Part shown: in pieces, positions 1 to 5,091 of the stretch | Position numbering within the stretch: position 1 is the stretch's first letter | How the letters are laid out: each line of letters opens with the position of its first letter | Source: CAZMRW01 sp964568805 | GTDB taxonomy: Bacteria; Pseudomonadota; Gammaproteobacteria; Methylococcales; Methylomonadaceae | Assembly (NCBI GenBank): GCA_964568805.1 | Contig: CAZMRW010000123.1 | Span: 1 to 8,001 of the forward strand | Length of the DNA stretch: 8,001 nucleotides | Reading direction: 5' to 3' | Made by a program: the position numbers and the translations under genes | The notes under the pieces: model-generated | Told to the model about the DNA's origin: nothing | Database searches by the model: none | What the model saw: the letters and a program-made list of their open reading frames with translations, nothing else

Positions 1-142
1 GGAGTCTTTATTAACTTACACCGCTTGCCGGTCGATAATTTTGCAAGTGGCTCAAGAGATTGGGGTAAACGTGATTCATATTTATGTCATAATTGTCAAA
101 ATAATATTTGCTAATTTCTAAAAGCCGTACGGCAGATCAATT
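1..142. other. Left-edge region with no assignable gene
   Basis: Two plus-strand frames are open from the window edge, one to a TAA at 112-114 and the other to a TAA near 119. Either could be the tail of a gene lying to the left, but neither translation resembles a family I know and they cannot be told apart. The segment is AT-rich after base 75. A 10-base palindrome, GCCGTACGGC, lies at 124-133 just before the REP hairpin. Confidence 0.3.
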
Positions 143-173
143 GTAGGGTGGATTCGCCGTCAGGCAATCCACC
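143..173 (+). repeat. REP hairpin with GTAG head (copy 1)
   Basis: GTAG (143-146) is followed by an 8-bp stem, GGTGGATT (147-154) paired with AATCCACC (166-173). Inside, a bulged C and a GCC/GGC stem close a GTCA loop. A GTAG or GGAG tetranucleotide 5' of an imperfect hairpin is the known signature recognised by RAYT transposases. The same 31 bases occur identically at 2200-2230, and an intact RAYT gene lies downstream once the inserted IS is removed. Such elements are single-strand substrates of the RAYT and can also act as mRNA-end structures. Confidence 0.8.
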
Positions 174-220
174 GTCATCGGAGCCAGCCAAGCCGGATTT
201 CACCTGAACCTTTCTGACTA

Positions 221-249
221 GTGCACTAAAGCGTAAATATTCATGCTAT
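221..249. repeat. IS630 left terminal inverted repeat
   Basis: This is the outer 29 bases of the element next to the TA at 219-220, matching the opposite end at about 21 of 29 positions when reverse-complemented. The transposase stop codon (246-248) lies inside this repeat. Confidence 0.75.
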
Positions 250-992
250 TGAGTAAGAGGTTTAGCCTGATAGGTCCAGCGAAAGGGTTTTGCCATTGTT
301 TCATTGAAGTAATGAATAAACATATGTTCGATTTTCATTTTTAAATCTCCTTTGGACATAAAGTTACCGCGGCGAATGACTTTTCTCATTAATATTGAAA
401 ACCAGATTTCGATCTGATTGAGCCATGAGCAGTGCTTCGGTGTAAAATGAAACACGATGCGATGGCTTGTGTCAGTCAAGAAAGCTTGACGACTGGTCAT
501 CGTTTGCAAGATTCCCTCTTTACCTTTGTCGCCGAGTTCCCCCGTATAACCGATGGCCTTGGCGACAAATCGAACCACCGCTTCTGAGCAGTGCGTATTC
601 AGATTGTCCATGACTAAGTGCCATTGCGTTTGTTCCGATTCTTGCGCCAGCAGGTGCTGCAAAAAATCGGCAAAATCCTGCGCGGTTCGCGTATCGCCAA
701 TGCGGCCCATCACGTGGCCGGTCGCCACATTGAAGCCGGCAATCAGCGTTTGCGTGCCGTGGCGAACGTATTCAAACTCCTGGCGCTCGACTTGTCCAGA
801 TTTCATAGGTAATGTCGGCGCTGCCCGCTCCAAGGCTTGAACTCCGGTCATTTCATCGATCGAAACCGTTTTAATACCAGCCACTTCACGCGCCAGCGCT
901 TGTTGGTAAGTCGCGCAAATGTCATGGCACTTCGTCTCGAACTGCTCATCCTTTTGAGTCGTTAACCAGCCTTTCATGCGATGCGGTTGCAA
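246..992 (-). CDS. IS630-family transposase, C-terminal DDE part (frame B)
   Basis: This is the catalytic half of the IS630 transposase, the DNA-cutting and strand-joining enzyme that moves the element by cut-and-paste into TA sites. The DDE triad is visible: Asp46 in SIDEMTG, Asp129 in LVMDNLNTH and Glu195 in SWLNQIEIWFS, each in the context usual for IS630. The frame is open upstream of the nominal start to a TAA at about 1005. Continuing back from residue 1 the frame reads KEADL before QPHRMKGWL, which is the expected IS630 linker, so this is not an independent gene but the continuation of frame A. Joining them needs a +1 shift near 1002-1011. All catalytic residues are intact, so activity depends only on whether the frameshift is bridged. 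Confidence 0.85.
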   Translation of the reverse strand: MQPHRMKGWLTTQKDEQFETKCHDICATYQQALAREVAGIKTVSIDEMTGVQALERAAPTLPMKSGQVERQEFEYVRHGTQTLIAGFNVATGHVMGRIGDTRTAQDFADFLQHLLAQESEQTQWHLVMDNLNTHCSEAVVRFVAKAIGYTGELGDKGKEGILQTMTSRQAFLTDTSHRIVFHFTPKHCSWLNQIEIWFSILMRKVIRRGNFMSKGDLKMKIEHMFIHYFNETMAKPFRWTYQAKPLTQ

Positions 993-1344
993 GTCCGCTT
1001 CTTTTTAAAAAGCGCCCCACCGAGCGCTGTGAAACGTAATCGACAATGCCTCGCTTGATCGCTTCATCGGCCAGCTCTTGCTGGGTCCAGTGGGTCATGG
1101 ACCGTTGGCTGTCTTCAGGGCGCTCACAGGCAATCGCCACCATCGCGCAAATTTGTTCCGGCGTATAAATCGCCGGCTTGCCACTGCGCGGCTCATCCAG
1201 CAGGGCGGGGAGTCCCCGCTCGCCTCTTTCTAACCAACGGCTTCGCCAGGTTTGAACCGTCTTGCGCGTAATGTTCAAGCGCCGGGCCGTGTCGTGAACG
1301 CCGACCCCTTCATCAGCCAAGAGAATGATACGACAACGCAACAC
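946..1344 (-). CDS. IS630-family transposase, N-terminal DNA-binding part (frame A)
   Basis: This is the DNA-binding half of the transposase. A helix-turn-helix of the Tc1/IS630 type is clear at about residues 11-40 (DEGVGVHDTARRLNITRKTVQTWRSRW). A second helical domain follows (about residues 60-110, including WTQQELADEAIKRG). The nominal start is a GTG at 1344, but the same frame stays open and family-like for another 34 codons to 1446 (ISQLKALPIRLSEAQRTELQ and onward). There is no ATG, GTG or TTG at that upstream edge: GTA stands where the start would be expected. The frame runs past the linker and stops at 946, overlapping frame B by 47 bases. The last residues after RFLK (from about 1002 down) are out-of-frame read-through rather than true IS630 sequence. 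Confidence 0.8.
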   Translation of the reverse strand: MLRCRIILLADEGVGVHDTARRLNITRKTVQTWRSRWLERGERGLPALLDEPRSGKPAIYTPEQICAMVAIACERPEDSQRSMTHWTQQELADEAIKRGIVDYVSQRSVGRFLKRSGLATASHERLVNDSKG

Positions 1345-1499
1345 CCAATGTTGGGGGCTATTATGCTTACGGACTACGCCCTGTAATTCAGTCCGTTGCG
1401 CTTCACTTAATCTGATCGGCAGGGCTTTTAACTGGGAAATGGTTACACCTCTAATGACTATCTATAAATAATCAATAGGATACAATAACTTTTTAAGCT

Positions 1500-1528
1500 A
1501 TGGTATAAGAATTATCGCTTTAGCGCAC
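1500..1528. repeat. IS630 right terminal inverted repeat
   Basis: This is the outer end next to the TA at 1529-1530 and the mate of 221-249. The strongest match is the CGCTTTAGCGCAC block at 1516-1528. The transposase promoter would be expected just inside this end. Confidence 0.75.
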
Positions 1529-1530
1529 TA

Positions 1531-1583
1531 GGGTTCTCATTTTTGGTTTTTTTCATATTTTCGTAAAGTGAGTACTCGACAAT
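1531..1583. other. Continuation of the REP-RAYT upstream segment beyond the IS
   Basis: Together with 174-218 this rebuilds the linker between REP and inverted REP. It aligns with 2231-2328 of the second module, for example the T-rich run before ATTTTCG at 1556-1562, matched at 2301-2307. It shows that the IS630 element interrupted a pre-existing module. Confidence 0.6.
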
Positions 1584-1611
1584 GGCGGTTTGCTGCGCGA
1601 AACCGCCCTAC
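1584..1611 (-). repeat. Inverted REP hairpin (iREP, copy 1)
   Basis: GGCGGTTT (1584-1591) pairs with AAACCGCC (1600-1607), followed by CTAC (1608-1611), which is GTAG on the minus strand. It is therefore a REP in opposite orientation to the one at 143-173. A REP/inverted-REP pair beside a RAYT gene is the usual BIME-like arrangement. It lies 39 bases upstream of the RAYT start codon and so inside or near its 5' leader. Confidence 0.75.
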
Positions 1612-1650
1612 CTCTTCTGCTATGCTTGTTTTTATTTTGGAGAGGTTGCG

Positions 1651-2178
1651 ATGTCCAATTATCGACGCAATTTCGTGCATGGCGGTTGTTACTTCTTCAC
1701 GGTTAATTTGCTGGAGCGGCAACAAACCTTATTGACGGACCATATAGATTTATTACGTGATTCGGTTCGTCGGGTGAAGGTTTTGTATCCTTTCTGCATA
1801 GATGCATGGGTAGTGTTGCCTGATCACATGCATGCCATATGGACACTGCCGCCCGATGCGGACGATTTTCCTGTCCGATGGCGCTTGATCAAACTTCTGT
1901 TTTCAAAAGGATTGCCTTGTACCGAACGCTTGTCGTCGGTTCGTCGCCGGCGGGCTGAGCGTGGTATTTGGCAGCGTCGCTATTGGGAACATACCGTCTC
2001 TACGGATCGTGATTATGCGCAACACGTTGATTATATTCATGCTAATCCGCTGAAACACGGCTACGTCAAACAAGTCAGCGATTGGCCGTATTCCTCGTTT
2101 CACCGTTACGTTCGCGACGGTATTCTTCCGATGGATTGGTGTAGTGATGTCGGTGATTTACTCGATGTGCCTGATTAA
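1651..2178 (+). CDS. REP-associated tyrosine transposase (RAYT, HUH/Y1 family)
   Basis: This is a single-strand DNA transposase of the IS200/IS605-related Y1 family, which binds and nicks REP hairpins through a GTAG-type tetranucleotide. The protein is 175 aa. The HUH metal motif is His59-Met-His61 (LPDHMHAIW), and the nucleophile is most likely Tyr128 in HVDYIHANPLKHG. Other family marks are the N-terminal MSNYRR and GGCYFFTVNLLERQ, the basic stretch RRRRAERGIWQRRYWEHT (about 98-115) and WPYSSFHRYV near the C-terminus. I chose the ATG at 1651, not the upstream in-frame ATG at 1582. It has GGAGAGG at 1639-1645, and MSNYRR is the family N-terminus, while the upstream extension is just the inverted REP translated. 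No frameshift or missing key residue is visible, so it is probably active. REP elements flank it on both sides. Confidence 0.9.
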   Translation: MSNYRRNFVHGGCYFFTVNLLERQQTLLTDHIDLLRDSVRRVKVLYPFCIDAWVVLPDHMHAIWTLPPDADDFPVRWRLIKLLFSKGLPCTERLSSVRRRRAERGIWQRRYWEHTVSTDRDYAQHVDYIHANPLKHGYVKQVSDWPYSSFHRYVRDGILPMDWCSDVGDLLDVPD

Positions 2179-2199
2179 TACGGCCGCGAGGGATCAAAT

Positions 2200-2230
2200 G
2201 TAGGGTGGATTCGCCGTCAGGCAATCCACC
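2200..2230 (+). repeat. REP hairpin with GTAG head (copy 2)
   Basis: This copy is identical in GTAG head, stem and loop to the REP at 143-173: GTAG 2200-2203, stem 2204-2211 with 2223-2230. It begins 21 bases after the RAYT stop codon and could also form the 3' end structure of that transcript. The adjoining bases (GGATCAAAT before, ATCATCGGAGCC after) also match copy 1, so the whole neighbourhood is duplicated. Confidence 0.8.
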
Positions 2231-2380
2231 ATCATCGGAGCCAACTAAGCCGACTTTCACCGATTTTTCTGACCGGGATTGATCTTTTCGGTTTTTTCAA
2301 ATTTTCGACAGGTGGATGCTCGGCAACTGCTCCTGCGTCGCCTAAAGCGTCTACTGTTGGTGCCCTAACTCTGTCCATAG

Positions 2381-2430
2381 ACCACCCTTTAGTGGTGGCG
2401 TCCAGGCAGTCGTTCGCGAAACCACCCTAC
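2381..2430 (-). repeat. Inverted REP hairpin (iREP, copy 2) with an extra small hairpin
   Basis: GGTGG (2394-2398) can pair with CCACC (2422-2426), followed by CTAC (2427-2430), the inverted GTAG head. The end of this element, GCGAAACC-CCCTAC with one base changed, matches the inverted REP at 1584-1611. A short competing hairpin (ACCAC 2381-2385 with GTGGT 2392-2396) overlaps its left arm. Compared with copy 1, this module carries roughly 75 extra bases between about 2329 and 2408. Confidence 0.55.
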
Positions 2431-2456
2431 GCTTGTTTTTATTTGGGGAGTGTACG

Positions 2457-2585
2457 ATGCCCAATTATCGGCGATATGTCGCAACGGTAAGAAATACGTC
2501 GCTTCGGCGGTTAAATCTCGACGGCATTGCTTGCGGTGATCATGAAGGGCCGGGTTGGCTCTTGTCTACCCAACCACTATTCTGA
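2457..2585 (+). pseudogene. Remnant of a second RAYT gene
   Basis: The leader GCTTGTTTTTATTTGGGGAG (2431-2450) and the start ATGCCCAATTATCGGCGA (MPNYRR) match the leader and first six codons of the intact RAYT at 1651. After about codon 7 the reading frame loses all RAYT character and ends at 2583-2585 (42 codons). No HUH motif or catalytic tyrosine is present. The start and ribosome binding site (GGGGAG) survive, so a short peptide might still be translated, but no function is implied. It overlaps by 9 bases the end of the convergent membrane protein gene. The sequence after codon 6 weakly resembles the RAYT C-terminal RYVRDG codons, which would fit an internal deletion. Confidence 0.55.
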
Positions 2586-2858
2586 TTTAGCCTGCTTGAA
2601 GTGCATGAGTTTGACCCCGATGGCGCAGGCGACGCCCACCAGAATATACGCATAATTGACAAACAGGCCGGACAGGGTGCCGGGATTGTGCTCCACCGCA
2701 TCGCGCAGGCCCGGGGTTACGGCAAGGCTCCAGACAAGGCAGGGAATCAGATAGGCCAGAAACCCTACAATAGCGGAAGATAAAGGATCCCTGCCAGTCG
2801 CTTTGGCGCTTTGGTAGAACCAGTAGGTGATCAGGAAAGCGGTAATTGTGCCAATCAT
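2577..2858 (-). CDS. Small integral membrane protein of unknown function
   Basis: This is a 93-aa protein with three likely membrane helices at about residues 2-17, 27-47 and 62-85, and a short basic C-terminus (KLMHFKQAKSE). I do not recognise the family. Regular hydrophobic segments, a conserved-looking GRDPLSSAIVGFLAYLIPCLVW segment and normal codon use support a real gene. I chose the ATG at 2858, which has a modest purine-rich site (CTCGGA) eight bases upstream. The frame extends to a TTG at 2903, but the added residues (ILCRCHQPYSRNF) look non-native. The gene converges on the RAYT remnant and stands alone, with no operon partner. Confidence 0.65.
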   Translation of the reverse strand: MIGTITAFLITYWFYQSAKATGRDPLSSAIVGFLAYLIPCLVWSLAVTPGLRDAVEHNPGTLSGLFVNYAYILVGVACAIGVKLMHFKQAKSE

Positions 2859-3201
2859 AATAAAATTCCGAGAGTAAGGTTGGTGACAGCGGCACAGTAT
2901 CAAATTGTTTTCTTACACTCAAGCATAACGTCTTCGCCCATCTTTTCGGCATACCCGGATCTATAGCCTAATAGGCTGGTAGGGCAAAATAAGCGATAAA
3001 CATGTCGGGCCGGATCGCAACGTGTTAATCCTGGTTTTTGTTACTTCGTGGATTTGCGTGAACAATTACCCTGTGAGTTGGTCCTATTCAAAATAATTGC
3101 ACCGATCGATGGAACTGCGATTTTCGATTTCTTTCCTTCGATGACGCCATCAAATCCCGGTTGCTAAGAATTGTTTTAAACCACCTTTAAGGAGTAAAGC
3201 C
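2859..3201. other. Intergenic region between divergent genes
   Basis: This region must hold the promoters of the membrane protein gene (leftward) and the DUF2780-like gene (rightward). No confident promoter boxes were found. A 13-base palindrome, AGCCTA-A-TAGGCT, lies at 2965-2977. Directly after it GTAGGGCAAAATAAGCG (2979-2995) looks like the GTAG head and left arm of a different REP type, with no matching right arm nearby. A TAAGGAG ribosome binding site at 3188-3194 belongs to the next gene. Confidence 0.4.
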
Positions 3202-3777
3202 ATGAAAAATTTAAACCACATGAAAATCGCATCTTTTCTGATTTCGCTGGTTTCTGTCGGTTGCGCCGGCAGCGGGGGTGATAACGTTCTAGGTACCGTC
3301 GACAAAGGTTTGGCTACCGTAGGGCAAAGCGCCCAAACAGGAAGGGCTGTCCTTGAGGCTGGCAAGACCGCCGCAGCAGGCGTTCCTACAAGCAAAATCG
3401 CCTTGACCGATGCTCTGGTAAGGCAGTTGGGCGTGACTCCGCAGCAAGCGCTCGGAGGGGCGGGATCGATTTTCCAGGCTGCAAAAGCCAACATGGCGCC
3501 GCAAGCCTTTGCCAATCTGTCACAATCAGTTCCCGGAATGTCCGACATGCTGGCCGCTGCGCCGCAAATCAGCCAACCGTTACCCGGAGCCACATCGGTG
3601 TTGGGTGGAATGGGCGGTTCTGCAAACACAATGGCGTCGCTGGGCGCATCATTCCAGCAGCTGAATCTTTCGCCGAATATGGTTAACCAGTTTATTCCCG
3701 TGGTTGTCGATTATGTCAGAAATACCAGCGGAACGATGACGGCAAATTTGCTTCAATCGGCATTGACGGGGCCTTGA
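3202..3777 (+). CDS. Exported DUF2780-like protein, possible lipoprotein
   Basis: This 191-aa protein resembles the DUF2780 (VcgC/VcgE) family, which is of unknown function and usually secreted or lipid-anchored in Gammaproteobacteria. Residues 1-20 form a signal peptide with a hydrophobic core (ASFLISLVSVG) ending at Cys21, followed by a Gly/Ser-rich stretch. The -3 residue is Ser rather than Leu, so lipidation is possible but not certain. Family-like blocks are LVRQLGVTPQQALGGAGSIFQAAKA (about 72-96), the VPG segment (110-112), and NLSPNMVNQFIPVVVDYV then LLQSAL toward the end. The ATG at 3202 is supported by TAAGGAG eight bases upstream, and Met7 is a less likely start. It is a single gene with no clear terminator after it. 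The sequence gives no direct hint of its function. Confidence 0.78.
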   Translation: MKNLNHMKIASFLISLVSVGCAGSGGDNVLGTVDKGLATVGQSAQTGRAVLEAGKTAAAGVPTSKIALTDALVRQLGVTPQQALGGAGSIFQAAKANMAPQAFANLSQSVPGMSDMLAAAPQISQPLPGATSVLGGMGGSANTMASLGASFQQLNLSPNMVNQFIPVVVDYVRNTSGTMTANLLQSALTGP

Positions 3778-4002
3778 TCGCGTACGTGAGGTTTTTCTGA
3801 TATTTGAGAGCTTATAGGCTGAGTTGATGCGAGAGCCCCGGCATTTCAGGCTGCGGCTGGACAGATTTTCACATTGCTCCAAACCCGGGCAATTGCTGCA
3901 GAATCGGCCTCAACCGAGTAAGCTGGGAGTTACCTGCATTTCTGCACCCCAATTTTCATACCGAATAGTTGAATACACGGTAAATCCCATGCCCCGCCCG
4001 CC

Positions 4003-4488
4003 TTACTGTTCATTCATTTCCTCATCGACCGGTTCGCTTCCATCGCTGCCGCTGCGCACGGAGGCGACAGTTTCTCGCAAGCGCACCAAAGCGGCTTCGA
4101 GGTCGGCGATGTCTTCCGGCGCATAATCCTTGAATAACCGATCAATATACACGAGATGTTCGGGAAAAGTGCGCTCGAACAAGGCCCTGCCCTCCGTCGT
4201 CAGACGGATCAGCTGGCTGCGGCCATCCTTTTCTGAGGCAATTCGCTGAACGAGTCCTTTGTCTTCAAGTCGGGTGATGACGCCTGTTAACGTGCCTTTG
4301 GTGATCAGGGTTTTCTCGCCCAGGGTCTTGAAGGGCATGCCGGGCGTATTACCCAATGTGATGATCACGTCGAATTGGGGCAACGTCAGGTCAAGTTTGT
4401 GAACATGGTTTGCCGCATAGGATAAAAAAGCCTGATGCGTCCGCAACAACTCACGCAAGACTGAAGGAAAGGTTGAAGGAGCAGTCAT
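4003..4488 (-). CDS. MarR-family transcriptional regulator
   Basis: This 161-aa winged helix-turn-helix regulator acts as a dimer that binds palindromic operators and is usually released by a small ligand or oxidation. The layout is typical. An N-terminal dimer helix spans about 7-30. The HTH spans about 52-78 (MPFKTLGEKTLITKGTLTGVITRLEDKGLV). The wing is at 86-97 (EKDGRSQLIRLT, the D-x-R signature), and C-terminal dimer helices span about 99-143. The tail beyond 144 is acidic and probably disordered (GSDGSEPVDEEMNEQ). There are no cysteines, so thiol-based sensing is unlikely. A palindrome lies 17 bases upstream of its ATG in the presumed promoter, and two related palindromes lie before the divergent gene at 5092. 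It probably represses both. No Shine-Dalgarno sequence is visible, so the mRNA may be leaderless. Confidence 0.9.
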   Translation of the reverse strand: MTAPSTFPSVLRELLRTHQAFLSYAANHVHKLDLTLPQFDVIITLGNTPGMPFKTLGEKTLITKGTLTGVITRLEDKGLVQRIASEKDGRSQLIRLTTEGRALFERTFPEHLVYIDRLFKDYAPEDIADLEAALVRLRETVASVRSGSDGSEPVDEEMNEQ

Positions 4489-4493
4489 GGGTT

Positions 4494-4499
4494 ATAGTA
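4494..4499 (-). promoter_or_regulatory. Candidate -10 box of marR, leaderless arrangement
   Basis: On the minus strand TACTAT (4499-4494) matches TATAAT at four of six positions and lies only five bases before the ATG at 4488. No ribosome binding site is present between them. If used, transcription would begin at or next to the start codon. A matching -35 box is poor (TTTCGT near 4522-4517). The palindromic operator at 4505-4518 would fill the spacer, a position suited to repression. Confidence 0.35.
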
Positions 4500-4504
4500 A
4501 AAAT

Positions 4505-4518
4505 GTTTTAATTAGTAC
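4505..4518. promoter_or_regulatory. MarR operator copy at the marR promoter
   Basis: GTTTTAATTAGTAC differs from the perfect palindrome GTTCTAATTAGAAC found at 4944-4957 at only two of 14 positions. Its place immediately upstream of marR indicates autoregulation, as is common for MarR proteins. Confidence 0.6.
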
Positions 4519-4943
4519 GAAATAATAGCCATTACCGGAATTGAGCACAAGTTTATATTGAAATGGCATCATGCCAATCTCAACACGGCCCAATGGCGTA
4601 AATTAAGTGGCACCAACGTTTATGCAAGAGGCTTGTCTTCTGAGAGGTCGCGCGCGAATGAGCGGCAGTCTCGTCAGGCCGAGTTTGTGTACAAGAGAAT
4701 GCATTAATATTCACAATCCATTTTGTTTGTACTTACACTGACTTGGTTATTGGCTTAGAGCCTGTGGTTAAGGTCTTTTTTCGAAGCCTTCGGCAAGTCC
4801 TGCCGGTTATACGGATTGAATAAAACTGGGCCGATGTTCAATTTGCTCAGTCGTTATAACACTATAACATTATGATAAACAATAATAAATTCTATTTAAT
4901 TTACACGATGGCGTGACGCTGGAATGAATGCCGTTCAAATAAA

Positions 4944-4957
4944 GTTCTAATTAGAAC
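4944..4957. promoter_or_regulatory. MarR operator, perfect 14-bp palindrome
   Basis: GTTCTAATTAGAAC is its own reverse complement and is the best of three related sites. It lies 134 bases before the start codon at 5092 and 22 bases, two helical turns, from the next site. This places two dimers on the same face of the DNA. Size, symmetry and AT-rich centre fit MarR-family sites. Confidence 0.65.
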
Positions 4958-4965
4958 AAAAAATA

Positions 4966-4979
4966 GTACTAATCAGAAC
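4966..4979. promoter_or_regulatory. MarR operator, second tandem site
   Basis: GTACTAATCAGAAC matches the perfect palindrome at 12 of 14 positions. It ends seven bases before a likely -10 box (GATAGAAT, 4987-4994), so a bound repressor would block RNA polymerase at the promoter of the gene starting at 5092. Confidence 0.6.
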
Positions 4980-4988
4980 ATTATCTGA

Positions 4989-4994
4989 TAGAAT
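4989..4994 (+). promoter_or_regulatory. Candidate -10 box for the gene at 5092
   Basis: TAGAAT matches TATAAT at five of six positions. It follows the second operator directly. No good TTGACA-like box is seen 17 bases upstream, because that place is occupied by the operator GTACTA. The predicted leader would be about 90 bases. Confidence 0.3.
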
Positions 4995-5091
4995 CTCACC
5001 ATACTTAGCAATTAAGCTGAATTTTTTCTTACCCGGAAGCTCATCTTTAATCGCTACGTATAAATATTCTATTTATTGTGAGGTTTATCCC

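Larger units (their letters stand above)
221..1528 (-). mobile_element. IS630-family insertion sequence, 1308 bp, complete ends
   Basis: Both ends carry an imperfect terminal inverted repeat. The left end reads GTGCACTAAAGCG (221-233) and the right end, on the minus strand, GTGCGCTAAAGCG (1528-1516). By eye 12 of the first 13 positions match, and about 21 of 29 overall. The element is flanked on each side by TA (219-220 and 1529-1530), the target duplication typical of IS630/Tc1-mariner elements. It holds one transposase gene on the minus strand, split into two overlapping frames. It sits between the REP and inverted REP that precede a RAYT gene. The uninterrupted second copy of that module has matching sequence on both sides of the insertion point, which confirms the boundaries. 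Confidence 0.88.
4489..5091. promoter_or_regulatory. Long AT-rich regulatory spacer between marR and the divergent gene
   Basis: No credible gene is seen in these 603 bases. A 39-codon frame at 4622-4741 has no ribosome binding site or family resemblance. The segment holds three operator-like palindromes, listed separately. It also has a 13-base palindrome, TGGCAT-C-ATGCCA, at 4564-4576 and a very AT-rich stretch at 4853-4910. The distance from marR to the right-hand operators is large for a simple divergent promoter, so an unrecognised small RNA or a lost gene is possible. Confidence 0.45.

Noticed and set aside
1..119. C-terminal fragment of a gene entering from the left
   Set aside because: Two different frames are open to the edge with no family resemblance, so none can be chosen.
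143..173. CRISPR-like repeat because the same 31 bases occur at 143 and 2200
   Set aside because: There are only two copies, 2 kb apart, with a GTAG head and a RAYT gene adjacent. These are REP elements, and no spacers are present.
1582..1650. Upstream in-frame extension of the RAYT gene to an ATG at 1582
   Set aside because: The extra codons are the translated inverted REP and leader. The ATG at 1651 has a good ribosome binding site and the family N-terminus MSNYRR.
2859..2903. N-terminal extension of the 93-aa membrane protein to a TTG at 2903
   Set aside because: The added residues are not membrane-like or family-like, and the ATG at 2858 starts directly at the first hydrophobic helix.
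3824..4126. Plus-strand 100-codon frame antisense to marR
   Set aside because: It overlaps the well-supported MarR gene on the opposite strand, has no ribosome binding site and shows no family features.
4622..4741. 39-codon frame in the marR spacer
   Set aside because: It has no ribosome binding site, is arginine-rich with a random-looking composition, and has no resemblance to a family.
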